Below the pieces are notes generated by a model. The model ran no database searches and was not told the DNA's origin. It was given only the letters and a program-made list of their open reading frames with translations. A DNA stretch of 64,000 nucleotides from Saccharomonospora sp. CUA-673 (GTDB taxonomy: Bacteria > Actinomycetota > Actinomycetes > Mycobacteriales > Pseudonocardiaceae), in contig NZ_MKKE01000022.1 in NCBI RefSeq assembly GCF_001942305.1, positions 1 through 64,000 on the forward strand. The letters are read 5' to 3'. Position numbers and translations under genes: made by a program. Below, one piece after another: positions 1 to 7,013 of the stretch. Every line of letters starts with the position of its first letter. The first letter of the stretch is position 1.

Positions 1-477
1 GCAGATCCGGTTCTGCAACATCGTCGACGAGTTCACCCGCGAAGCCCTCGCCACCACGGCCGCTCGCTCGTTCACGGCTGATGACACGATAACCCTGCTC
101 GATAAGGTCATCGCCGAGACCGGGCGCACGCCGCAGCATCTGCGGATGGACAACGGGCCAGAACTGACCTCCGCCGCTCTGGCCGACTGGTGCCGCTTCG
201 GCGGCGTGTCGACCGAGTTCATCGAGCCCGGAGCGCCGTGGCAGAACGGCTACAACGAGTCGTTCAACGGCCGATTCCGCGACGAATTCCTGGCCACCGA
301 GCAGTTCAACACGCTACTCGAAGCCCAGGTCCTGGCCGAGGACTGGCGCATCGAGTACAACACCTACAGACCCCACGGCTCGCTCGGCGGCCAACCCCCG
401 ACCACCTTCCGCGAGCAGTGGATCACCAACCAACCCGCACTCTCATAACCACTGGACCACCAAACGGGGCCCAGTCA
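1..477 (+). mobile_element. IS3-family insertion sequence, right part
   Basis: The window opens inside an IS3-family element. The orfB reading frame ends at 448, and the element seems to end near 477 in cagtca, matching the TCA-3' end usual for IS3 elements. The region between the stop and the end holds the right terminal repeat. Immediately after it, coding sequence of a lamin-tail-domain protein resumes in frame, so the insertion lies inside that gene. The left end and orfA are outside the window, so the exact element and its target duplication cannot be read here. Confidence 0.75.
2..448 (+). CDS. IS3-family transposase OrfB, C-terminal part (partial)
   Basis: This is the C-terminal ~148 residues of an IS3-type DDE transposase (integrase core, rve fold), which cuts and joins element ends. 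The frame is open from base 2, so the gene starts before the window. The second catalytic Asp lies in MDNGPE (residue 50 of this fragment) and the catalytic Glu in NGYNESFNG (residue 86). Exactly 35 residues separate them, the classical D(35)E spacing. The segment IVDEFTRE, which follows the first Asp in this family, is present at residues ~7-14; the first Asp itself is upstream of the window. The end, YNTYRPHGSLGG...P, is typical of IS3 OrfB. The visible part shows no frame damage, so the copy may be intact. Confidence 0.9.
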   Translation, partial: QIRFCNIVDEFTREALATTAARSFTADDTITLLDKVIAETGRTPQHLRMDNGPELTSAALADWCRFGGVSTEFIEPGAPWQNGYNESFNGRFRDEFLATEQFNTLLEAQVLAEDWRIEYNTYRPHGSLGGQPPTTFREQWITNQPALS

Positions 478-478
478 G

Positions 479-664
479 GGCAAGTCGATCACGGTGCACA
501 CGGGTAAGGGGAAGAACAATCCGTGGCACCGCTACTGGGGCCGGGGTTTCAAGCGTTACGTCTGGAACAACACCGGTGACCGCGCCACCCTGTTGGACGC
601 GCGGGGACGCGCGTTGGACTCGTGTTCCTGGGGCCGCAGCGGCCGAGGCTGGGCCAACTGCTGA
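479..664 (+). pseudogene. Lamin-tail-domain (LTD) protein, C-terminal remnant cut by the IS element
   Basis: Reading codons from 479, directly after the IS end, gives a 61-residue peptide ending in TGA at 662-664. It contains ITVHTGKG, HRYWG, YVWNN and GDRATLLDARG followed by DSCSW, the usual ending of secreted actinobacterial lamin-tail-domain proteins, which often accompany extracellular nucleases or surface proteins. No start codon or signal peptide remains on this side. The 5' part of the gene should lie left of the element, outside the window. The fold assignment rests on motif recognition; the parent protein is unknown. Confidence 0.7.
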
Positions 665-683
665 GTGGCCCGCCAGTGACCCG

Positions 684-767
684 AAGGCAGATCTGGCGGC
701 GCCGAACGCCGGTCTCGCGTGTCGGAGCGCAGACCTCGCGGTGCTGAATGCAGGAACGCCGCCCTCC
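684..767. repeat. 21-bp tandem repeat array, copy A
   Basis: Units of exactly 21 bp start at 684, 705, 726 and (degenerate) 747. The shared pattern is roughly A-N-GC-N-GA-N-CTCGCG-G-TG-N-TG. Similar 21-bp arrays occur at 23354-23418 and 30834-30917. It lies between the LTD remnant and tRNA-Gly. It is non-coding as far as can be seen. Confidence 0.5.
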
Positions 768-781
768 GTGCTCGGAGGGCG
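760..781. terminator. Hairpin between LTD remnant and tRNA-Gly
   Basis: An 8-bp perfect stem, CGCCCTCC at 760-767 pairing with GGAGGGCG at 774-781, with a 6-nt loop. It sits 17 bp beyond the 3' end of the minus-strand tRNA-Gly and after the plus-strand LTD stop, so it could end transcription from both sides. There is no T-run. Confidence 0.5.
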
Positions 782-797
782 CGTTCGCGATGCGCTG

Positions 798-868
798 AGC
801 GGGCGACGGGAATCGAACCCGCACCACCAGTTTGGAAGACTGGGGCTCTACCATTGAGCTACGCCCGC
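798..868 (-). tRNA. tRNA-Gly (TCC anticodon)
   Basis: On the minus strand the sequence folds as a cloverleaf. The acceptor GCGGGCG pairs with CGCCCGC, and the anticodon stem CCAGT/ACTGG carries loop CTTCCAA with anticodon TCC. The T arm contains GGTTCGATTCC. The discriminator is T, as usual for bacterial tRNA-Gly. No complete CCA is encoded. Confidence 0.95.
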
Positions 869-924
869 AGCGGCCGGTGACCGGCTGCGCAGGCAGTCTA
901 CCGGTACCCGCTATGGTGTTTGCA

Positions 925-943
925 CACCACCCTGCGGGTGGTG
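925..943 (+). other. Hairpin in the tRNA-Pro 5' leader
   Basis: CACCACCC at 925-932 pairs with GGGTGGTG at 936-943 across a 3-nt loop, ending 3 bases before the tRNA-Pro. It would form in the precursor leader removed by RNase P. A possible -10 box TATGGT lies ~12 bases upstream. Its function is not known. Confidence 0.35.
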
Positions 944-946
944 ACA

Positions 947-1020
947 CGGGGCGTGGCGCAGCTTGGTAGCGCATTCGCTTTGGGAGCGAAGGGTCGCAGG
1001 TTCAAATCCTGTCGCCCCGA
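947..1020 (+). tRNA. tRNA-Pro (TGG anticodon)
   Basis: The acceptor CGGGGCG (947-953) pairs with CGCCCCG (1013-1019), with discriminator A at 1020. The anticodon stem TTCGC/GCGAA encloses TTTGGGA, anticodon TGG. The T arm reads GGTTCAAATCC. The last 22 bases plus three following bases recur at 4153-4177, marking this gene as the integration site of the neighbouring island. Confidence 0.95.
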
Positions 1021-1023
1021 CCG
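999..1023 (+). repeat. Left attachment-like repeat in the tRNA-Pro 3' end
   Basis: A 25-bp stretch from the T arm to just past the discriminator matches 4153-4177 at 24 of 25 positions; the mismatch is A at 1005 versus C at 4159. A tRNA 3' end repeated in direct orientation at the far side of foreign-looking DNA is the usual mark of tyrosine-recombinase integration. Confidence 0.8.
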
Positions 1024-1033
1024 GGAAGATGCA

Positions 1034-1091
1034 GGTCAGCGGGTCACACATCTGGGGGCGTCCTCACGAGCCCCCAGATGTGCCCCTGACC
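1034..1091 (+). terminator. Terminator hairpin after tRNA-Pro
   Basis: A perfect 13-bp stem pairs 1047-1059 with 1070-1082 around a 10-nt loop. Outer GGTCAG (1034-1039) and CTGACC (1086-1091) can extend it. It begins 14 bases after the tRNA and should end its transcription. It lies within the island, so the island may have brought a replacement terminator. Confidence 0.7.
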
Positions 1092-1665
1092 AGCGATGCG
1101 TTGGACACCTCAGGACACCTGACTCGCCGATCCCGGTACAGCGTGAGGCTGCCACGCCACCCCTCTACACGTGGGATTTGTACGGTCACCTCGCCGGTCC
1201 AGCTGCCATCGGCCATGACAGCCGCCACCGCGGCACAGCGGGAACCGCCGAGACTGCGGACGATCACGAACAGTAACCGGTGTGCATGTGGAGCCGGGCC
1301 GACTCAGCGGCGGGCTCGACGATCGCCATCGCGAACTCCCTGCGTGAACATCGAGGTTGATCACCGCTCAGCCTGCTGTTGCGACCTGGCGTCATGCGAA
1401 CTCGCCAACCGCCACCGAAGCCAAGGATCCGGACGCGAATCCGGAAATCACTACAAGCGGTCGACATTGCTACTCCATTTGAACATTATGTCCTGATTGA
1501 CCGAACTTTCCTGTAATCCCAGCGCAGGTCCGTCCACATCGACTGACGCCACGATCGTCCGATTAAGCGACGAGCACCACGCGGTCTTCCCTGAATACGT
1601 TGAACCACCCTGGCGTCGGTGCCACACTTCACCATCACAGCACCGCAAACATTTGAGGGGGCGCC
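1092..1665. other. Gene-poor left part of the island
   Basis: About 570 bp with no convincing coding frame. The second half is comparatively AT-rich and presumably holds the promoter of the T7SS cassette. A ribosome binding site (gaggggg) lies just before the 1666 start. There is no recognisable integrase remnant or RNA motif. Confidence 0.5.
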
Positions 1666-1974
1666 ATGGCGTTCGAGGCGAAAATCGAGGCCATCACAAG
1701 CGCTAGCACTGCGGCTGGAGAAGTGGCCGAAGGAGTGCGCTCGGTCAAACCGGCCGAGGCGCTTCCAGATGGCCCCGCGGGCGTGAAAGGCTCCCGGTCG
1801 GCCGCAAAGCTTGCACAGGTTAAGGAGTCCTGGCAGGGAAAGGGATCAAGGACTGCGGGCGCATTGGATCAGTACGCACAGGATCTGTCCACCGCCGCGG
1901 ACCATTACCGCAGCTCGGACGAGGCCGCTCGCATCGATCTGGGCGGTTCGACAGGTCGCGCCCGGGCGATCTGA
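1666..1974 (+). CDS. WXG100-like T7SS protein
   Basis: A 102-residue protein of WXG100/ESX-partner size, with predicted helical character and no signal peptide. A W-x-G signature sits centrally as KESWQGKGSR (about residues 54-63), between two Ala-rich helices, as in EsxA-like helical hairpins. The start ATG has a strong gaggggg ribosome binding site 5 bases upstream. The stop TGA overlaps the ATG at 1974 of the next gene (TGATG), so the two should be translationally coupled. In this context it is probably the secretion partner or chaperone of the following hydrolase. Family membership is inferred from size, motif and neighbours. Confidence 0.7.
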   Translation: MAFEAKIEAITSASTAAGEVAEGVRSVKPAEALPDGPAGVKGSRSAAKLAQVKESWQGKGSRTAGALDQYAQDLSTAADHYRSSDEAARIDLGGSTGRARAI

Positions 1975-1990
1975 TGGTCACCTGGCTGAT

Positions 1991-3631
1991 GTGCGCCAGT
2001 GGAGCGGTGATCCGCTCGGCGAAGCGGTCGGGGCCCTGAACCGCGAGTACAACGAGCTCATCGCCGCCGGCGAAGACCTCGGCAAGATTGGCACCCCGGA
2101 GGGATGGTCCGGCGAAGCCGCGCAAGCGGCCGGCAGCCGGTGCGGCGAACTCGTGGAGAGCCTCGGTGAATGGACCGCTGAGATCGCAGCCGTTCGCAAG
2201 GCGTGCGGCGCGGCGAGCGATGCGATCGGCGGCGTGAAGAACGGTGTGACCGAGGCCGAGGAACTGGCGAAGGCCAACAACTTCAGCATCGCCGATGATG
2301 GTGCGATCAGGGATCAGGGACCACCGGCGGACACACCGGATGCCCAGCAACAAGCCGTCGCAGAAGAACGTGCCAAAATCAAGTCCGAACTGGACGAGCG
2401 GGTGAGCCAGGTTCTACGCAGCGCTCGGGACATCGACAGCGATCTCTGCGCCGTCCTGGACAAGGTCCTGTCGTCTGACACGATCGATGCCGACAGTACG
2501 GCGACATCTCTGTCGGCCGCAGGACACGCCGGCGCAAAACTCGGCGCACTCAGCATCCCAACCCCACCACTGATCAACGACGCAACCGCCGCGCAGAACG
2601 CAGCATGGTGGGCCACACTCAGCGACGCTCAGCGAAAGCGGTTCGCACAGGACTACCCTCGCCTGGTCGGACCACGCGACGGACTCGACACCACCACCAG
2701 AAGTTCGGCGAACATGACCATCCTCCGCGACGAACGCGAGAAACTTCGCGCCGAGCGAAAGTCCCTGAAGGAGGAGATGGGCACGAAGCACGGACCCGGT
2801 GGCCAACTTGAAAGGTCCAGCCTCGAGAGGAAGATCGAGAACATCGATGGCCGCATCAAAGGGCTGAACGACATCGAGAACAAGGTTAACGAAACCAAAG
2901 ACCTCGACGATGACAGTAGCGAGAAGTACTTCATCCTTCAGGTTGACAGCGAAGGCGACGGCACCGCGGCTGTGTCACGCGGAAACCCCGATACGGCACA
3001 GTACGTCTCGACGTTCGTCCCGGGGACGGGGTCCGAGCTCGGTAACATCGACTCGACGATGGACCGCTCCGAGCGCATGGCTGAACAAGCTCGATGGGCG
3101 GGAGCAGAGTCGACTGCGACAATCTCATGGCACGGCTACGACGCACCTGACGAGTTCGCAAACGCCACGAGCGGAACCTACGCCGAAGAAGCCGAGCCCA
3201 AACTCGCCAAGTTCCAAGACGGGCTTCTTGAATCTCGAGACGAGAACGCATCAGAACGCCATAACACACTCGTCGGACATAGCTACGGAGCAACGACGAT
3301 CGGTAAGACTGCGCAGAATCACGAAATGCCCGTGGATGATCTGGTCCTGGTTGGGTCGCCAGGGGTAGATGCACCACATGTCAGTGATCTTCAGATCCCA
3401 GAAGGGCACGTGTGGGCAACTGCGGACGAGAACGACCCGGTGGCAGAGGCTCCCGTGTTCGACATCGACCCCACCGAGCGTGAATTTGGAGCGAATGTGT
3501 TCGGGTCAAGTTCCGACTCCGAAGGAAAGTGGTACCAAGGTGGCTATAACTTGGACTCGCATAGTGACTATTGGGATTACAACAACCCGGCCCTGGAAAA
3601 AATGGGTAAGATAATCGCGGGGCAGTCGTGA
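1991..3631 (+). CDS. T7SS-associated alpha/beta hydrolase (DUF1023), start frameshifted
   Basis: A ~550-residue protein in two parts. The first ~140 residues resemble ESX-substrate helical domains (NREYNELIAAG, GWSGEAA). A charged coiled-coil-like stretch follows. The C-terminal half is a DUF1023 alpha/beta hydrolase, with the nucleophile Ser in GHSYG (~residue 431), conserved VGSPG and WATADENDP, and a likely catalytic His in SHSDYW near the end. The natural start is probably the ATG at 1974, overlapping the previous stop. It reads MVTW and then leaves the frame; restoring one base near 1985 gives MVTW-x-DVRQWSGDP, typical of this family. GTG 1991 is the first start that keeps the frame. The substrate is unknown; lipid or ester hydrolysis is an inference. 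Confidence 0.8.
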   Translation: MRQWSGDPLGEAVGALNREYNELIAAGEDLGKIGTPEGWSGEAAQAAGSRCGELVESLGEWTAEIAAVRKACGAASDAIGGVKNGVTEAEELAKANNFSIADDGAIRDQGPPADTPDAQQQAVAEERAKIKSELDERVSQVLRSARDIDSDLCAVLDKVLSSDTIDADSTATSLSAAGHAGAKLGALSIPTPPLINDATAAQNAAWWATLSDAQRKRFAQDYPRLVGPRDGLDTTTRSSANMTILRDEREKLRAERKSLKEEMGTKHGPGGQLERSSLERKIENIDGRIKGLNDIENKVNETKDLDDDSSEKYFILQVDSEGDGTAAVSRGNPDTAQYVSTFVPGTGSELGNIDSTMDRSERMAEQARWAGAESTATISWHGYDAPDEFANATSGTYAEEAEPKLAKFQDGLLESRDENASERHNTLVGHSYGATTIGKTAQNHEMPVDDLVLVGSPGVDAPHVSDLQIPEGHVWATADENDPVAEAPVFDIDPTEREFGANVFGSSSDSEGKWYQGGYNLDSHSDYWDYNNPALEKMGKIIAGQS

Positions 3632-4140
3632 TGAAGTACTTCACAAGAAGGGCGGCAGCATGTGTCGCCACGACCTTCCTGCTCTGCCTGGGAGCATGTG
3701 GGAGTCCCACCGATGAATCCGGAGACACCATGGCAGAAACCATCACCATTCAGCGCGCAAACGAGAAGCTCGAAGAACACATGCAGCGCACCCGGGAAGC
3801 CCTTCCAGAAGAAGCGAGCTTCGAAACGTTCTCGCATCACAAGGAAAGTCCTTGCGAGGACCCCGGAGACCCGGGGCCCAAAGGTCGCGTGTTCGCGAGC
3901 CTCGCCTACCAAATAAAGAACATACCCGAAGAGTCTATCAAGGAACAATTCTTCCAACTGAAGGACTGGTGGAGAAAGAACGGCTATCGAGTACTCAGTG
4001 AGGACGCCGACACGCTACGTGTTGTCAGCGACGAAGACGAGTTCACAATCGGGCTCCGCACCAACCCACTGAATGAACTCTACCTGCTGGGAGATTCACC
4101 CTGCGTCTGGCCGAATGGAACGCCACAGCCCGAAGACTGA
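3631..4140 (+). CDS. Lipoprotein paired with the DUF1023 hydrolase
   Basis: A 169-residue protein with a basic N-terminus (MKYFTRRAAA), a hydrophobic stretch and a lipobox LGAC at about residues 20-23, so it should be a lipid-anchored exported protein. The rest is acidic and has no recognised domain. The ATG at 3631 overlaps the TGA of the hydrolase gene (TGATG), the same coupling seen one gene upstream. Hydrolase-lipoprotein pairs are common in actinobacterial T7SS-like loci. A protective (immunity) role is possible but not shown. Codon use is less GC-biased than in the flanks. Confidence 0.75.
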   Translation: MKYFTRRAAACVATTFLLCLGACGSPTDESGDTMAETITIQRANEKLEEHMQRTREALPEEASFETFSHHKESPCEDPGDPGPKGRVFASLAYQIKNIPEESIKEQFFQLKDWWRKNGYRVLSEDADTLRVVSDEDEFTIGLRTNPLNELYLLGDSPCVWPNGTPQPED

Positions 4141-4152
4141 CGGCAACAACAC

Positions 4153-4177
4153 GGTTCACATCCTGTCGCCCCGACCG
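4153..4177 (+). repeat. Right attachment-like repeat (tRNA-Pro 3' end copy)
   Basis: Direct copy, 24 of 25 bases, of 999-1023. It is not part of a tRNA gene here because the upstream bases do not fold into one. It starts 13 bases after the lipoprotein stop and defines the right island border. Confidence 0.8.
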
Positions 4178-4184
4178 TACGAAA

Positions 4185-4224
4185 CAAGGGCCCTGGCCAC
4201 GTCGTGACGTGACCGGGGCCCTTG
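4185..4224. terminator. Strong hairpin at the right island border
   Basis: CAAGGGCCC at 4185-4193 pairs with GGGCCCTTG at 4216-4224. An inner CACGTC/GACGTG stem extends it to near the apex. It lies between the island and the convergent minus-strand gene ending at 4243. Before the insertion it would have followed tRNA-Pro directly, so it may be that gene's original terminator. Confidence 0.7.
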
Positions 4225-4242
4225 CTCGTGACTGCCCCGACC

Positions 4243-5334
4243 TCAGTCGAGGTTGTGGGTGTTCTTGTACTCCAGGGCGTAGGCGAGCTTGCCGGGTTTG
4301 TCGGCCGAGTAGGGGGTGGACAGGTCGGCGAACTCACCCTCGTCGGCGGGGTCGCCGTCGTTCCACTCGTCGAGGACGCCGAGGTCGCCTGCCGTGTACT
4401 CGCCGTCCACCACGTCGGACGGGTCGAGCTCGACCTGCGCCTCCGACACCGTGCGCACCGCGTCGAGGTAGCTGTCGAAGTCGGCGCGGTCCCAGTCGGA
4501 CAGGTCGATGTCCGGGTTCGCGGTGATCCAGTTGCCCCACCGGAACTGGGCGTACAACGTGTCGGTCGACTCCCAGCCGATGTCACGCGTGTAGTACAGC
4601 AACGCCCGCAACTCGTCGTTGTTCATCGTGTCCAGGCCGAGCTGCCGCGGCAGCTGCGCGGGCGTGATCGTCGAACCGTCCGCGTCACGCAGCCACACCC
4701 GGTCCTCGTCCTTCATCCGCTGCCAGAACGCGCTCGGCGGCAACGTGGACAGGTTGTCCTGCACCTGCACCCGTACCCGCACGTCCGGACCGGCGACCTC
4801 CAACAGCGACGTGAACGTGTGGTGCCCGTCGGTCAGGTACGGCACACCGCCCGGGCCCACGACGAACGTCTTCATCTCGGCGATGTCGTCGTCGGTCTCG
4901 TCACCCAGGTCGACCTCGCACGTGAACGTCGACGGGTCGTGCAACGTCGCGTCCGGCTCCGCGTCCTCGACGCCGCCCTGCCCGTTGGCCTCGCACCAGT
5001 CGTCGAACCGCTTGTTCACGTCGTCCTTGCCGAGCGTGTACCGGCCCTGCTTGTAGTAGATCTGGTCGTAGCCGATCGCGGGCTGCGTCGGCCGCAGGTC
5101 CCCGATCCGCACCTCGACGAGATCGCCCTCCTCGGCACAGAACAGCTCCGCGGCGAGGCCGCCCCGCTGATCGTGCTCACAGAACGAGGGCCGCTCCCCC
5201 GGGACACCCGGCGCTCCCGGGAACGCCCCGGGCCCCGGAGCCGCCGGGGACGCCGCCGCGGGCAGCCCCGCCGCCAGCATCGCTCCTGCCAGGACCGGAA
5301 CGCCCGCCGCCCACCTACCGATTCGACCGCGCAC
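4243..5334 (-). CDS. Secreted ParB-like nuclease-domain protein
   Basis: A 363-residue protein with an Arg-rich start, a hydrophobic core and an Ala-rich cleavage region (about residues 1-30), so probably exported. A Pro/Gly-rich stretch follows. The central part matches the putative ParB-like nuclease family (PF08857 type): IGDLRPTQPAIGYDQIYYK near residue 80, then YLTDGHHTFTSLLE, the variant of the ParB DGHHR box. Unlike chromosome-partitioning ParB it has no helix-turn-helix and carries a signal peptide, so a cytoplasmic partition role is unlikely. The biochemical activity is unknown. It is transcribed alone, towards the island. Confidence 0.75.
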   Translation of the reverse strand: MRGRIGRWAAGVPVLAGAMLAAGLPAAASPAAPGPGAFPGAPGVPGERPSFCEHDQRGGLAAELFCAEEGDLVEVRIGDLRPTQPAIGYDQIYYKQGRYTLGKDDVNKRFDDWCEANGQGGVEDAEPDATLHDPSTFTCEVDLGDETDDDIAEMKTFVVGPGGVPYLTDGHHTFTSLLEVAGPDVRVRVQVQDNLSTLPPSAFWQRMKDEDRVWLRDADGSTITPAQLPRQLGLDTMNNDELRALLYYTRDIGWESTDTLYAQFRWGNWITANPDIDLSDWDRADFDSYLDAVRTVSEAQVELDPSDVVDGEYTAGDLGVLDEWNDGDPADEGEFADLSTPYSADKPGKLAYALEYKNTHNLD

Positions 5335-5435
5335 TACGTGACTCCTTCTCCGTTATGTCGGGTTCACACGGTCGGGTAGTCGTGTGACCCCGCGGAGAGC
5401 GGAGGACGAGCGGGCGGCGAACCCCGGGTGAACGG

Positions 5436-5879
5436 CTATTCCACCTGCCGCGCGGTCGCGGCCGCGCGATCGGCCTCCCAGAAGGCGCGCACCGACAGGA
5501 TCCGCCCGTCCGACCCGGCCTTGTAGACGATCACGCAGTCGGTGTCGACGCGATACCCGCCGTCGAAGAGCGTCGTGATCGTGGCGACGTTCGCCACCTC
5601 GTCGCCACCCGCGTGCGAATCGCGGACGACGAACTGGAACCGCTGCACGTTCGCGATCGTCATGTCCCAGAACGCGGAGATCCCGTCCCGCCCGTGATGC
5701 CCCTTGCCCTCCTCGTCGAACCCCGACGGGCCGACGGGGTCCTCCACGACCGTCACGGGGTCGAACAGCTCGAGCCAGCTCTCCTTGTCCCCCGCGGTGA
5801 CGGCCTCCATGGAGCGCAACGCCGCGACCCGGGCCGGCGGCTGCTCGGCGTCGACGTCCCAGCACACGGTCACACTCAT
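5436..5879 (-). CDS. SnoaL/NTF2-like protein
   Basis: A 147-residue single-domain protein with the pattern of the SnoaL/ketosteroid-isomerase-like NTF2 fold: an N-terminal helix ending in WLELFDPVTVVEDPVG, GRDGISAFWD, then alternating strands ending in ILSVRAFWEADR. Members bind small hydrophobic ligands and some are isomerases or hydrolases; the specific reaction cannot be read from sequence. It starts 13 bp after the stop of the LLM oxidoreductase gene, so the two probably form an operon and may act on the same substrate. Confidence 0.8.
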   Translation of the reverse strand: MSVTVCWDVDAEQPPARVAALRSMEAVTAGDKESWLELFDPVTVVEDPVGPSGFDEEGKGHHGRDGISAFWDMTIANVQRFQFVVRDSHAGGDEVANVATITTLFDGGYRVDTDCVIVYKAGSDGRILSVRAFWEADRAAATARQVE

Positions 5880-5892
5880 ACGCCTGCCCTTC

Positions 5893-6762
5893 TCAGAAGC
5901 GGTGGATGATCTCGTCGGCGAACTTCTTGATGGAGTCCTTCTTCTGCTCGATCGGCGCGTCGAAACCGAGACCCTCGAAAACCCAGGGCACGGTGATCAC
6001 GTCGGTGACGCCGACGTCGGCCTGCTCGCGATACCCGTCGAGACCGAACCGGTCGATGCACACGGCCTGGATCTCGAACGGCTCCTCGGCGCGGCCGTAC
6101 TCGGCGCGCAACGTGTGCAGCTGGTCGATCGTGTCGCGCAGGTCGTCGAGTTTCATCATCGCCGAGGACCAGCCATCGCCGACGCGGGCGGCCCGGCGCA
6201 GCGCCGGCTCGGTGTGCCCGCCGATGTAGAACGGCACGCGCTCGCGCGGCGCGGGACTCATCGAGAGCGTGTCGAAATCGAAGAACTCGCCGTGATACTC
6301 GACCGGGCCGCCGTCGAGGATCAACCGCAGCACGTCGATCGCCTCGTCGACGCGTTTGCCGCGGCGCCGATAGGGCACGCCGCACCACTCGAACTCCTCG
6401 GGCGCCCAGCCGACGCCGAGTCCGAGACCGAACCGGTCGCCGGTGAGGTTCGCGACCGACCCCACCTGTCGCGCCAGCAGCACCGGGTGGCGCGAGCCGA
6501 GTTTCAGCACCGCGGTGTAGAACGTGATCCTGCTCGTTGCCGCCCCCATCGACGCGGCCGCGATGAGCGGGTCGACCCAGGGCGTGTTCCGGTCCCAGAA
6601 GCGGCTGCCGTCCGGGGTGTACGGGTAGTCCGCCGACACCTGCTCGGAGTAGAAAAGTGAGTCGGGCAGCGCGATCGACGAGAACCCGCACTCCTCCGCG
6701 GTGACGGCCAGTTCGGTCAGCTGATCCAGCGGGCTCAGGGCCACCGACAGTGTGAACCTCAT
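5893..6762 (-). CDS. LLM-class F420-dependent oxidoreductase
   Basis: A 289-residue luciferase-like monooxygenase-fold protein (TIM barrel). Family features are the N-terminal strand MRFTLSVAL, ALPDSLFYSE, PWVDPLIAAASMGAATSRI, LGLGVGWAPEEFEWCGVPYRRRGKRVDEA and the C-terminal DVITVPWVFEG. In actinobacteria this group usually uses the deazaflavin coenzyme F420. The substrate is unknown. The gene is first in a two-gene unit with the SnoaL-like gene, and its promoter region faces the NlpC/P60 gene. Length is normal for the family. Confidence 0.88.
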   Translation of the reverse strand: MRFTLSVALSPLDQLTELAVTAEECGFSSIALPDSLFYSEQVSADYPYTPDGSRFWDRNTPWVDPLIAAASMGAATSRITFYTAVLKLGSRHPVLLARQVGSVANLTGDRFGLGLGVGWAPEEFEWCGVPYRRRGKRVDEAIDVLRLILDGGPVEYHGEFFDFDTLSMSPAPRERVPFYIGGHTEPALRRAARVGDGWSSAMMKLDDLRDTIDQLHTLRAEYGRAEEPFEIQAVCIDRFGLDGYREQADVGVTDVITVPWVFEGLGFDAPIEQKKDSIKKFADEIIHRF

Positions 6763-7013
6763 ACGACAAAACAGTAACTTGTTCTAGTTTTCGGCGCCAG
6801 GGTTCGGCGGGGGCGAATACCGGGCGACCGAATCACCCGACATCACCCATTGATCACCGTTGTGGGTGCCGTCGAGTCGCGGACCTCGTCGAGCGCGTGT
6901 TTACGGTCGAGGCGGCCGACGGGGCGACTCGGCGGCCGGCACGGCGCCGATGCCACGAGAGCCTCGGCGTGGTCGGGGGGCCGTACGTGCACGATCCTTT
7001 CAGGAGGATTCGC

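Larger units (their letters stand above)
999..4177 (+). mobile_element. Small genomic island in tRNA-Pro carrying a T7SS effector-like cassette
   Basis: The 3.2-kb segment is bounded by direct repeats of the tRNA-Pro 3' end. It contains three genes (WXG100-like, DUF1023 hydrolase, lipoprotein). Its base composition is visibly lower in GC than the flanks, especially around 1430-1660 and 3480-4080. No integrase gene is inside, so it is either a remnant or was moved by an enzyme encoded elsewhere. The tRNA is restored by the left copy. A strong hairpin lies just inside the left end and another just outside the right end. Confidence 0.7.

Noticed and set aside
549-974. Long minus-strand frame over the LTD remnant and tRNA genes
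   Set aside because: It runs through both tRNA genes and the repeat array, with Arg/Pro-rich chance composition and no domain.
4222-5379. 385-residue plus-strand frame opposite the ParB-like gene
   Set aside because: It is a GC-skew shadow of the minus-strand gene: Val/Arg-rich, with no motifs, while the opposite frame has a signal peptide and a known domain.
6763-7013. Possible c-di-AMP (ydaO) riboswitch before the NlpC/P60 gene
   Set aside because: Cell-wall hydrolase genes in actinobacteria often have one, but the conserved core could not be found by eye.
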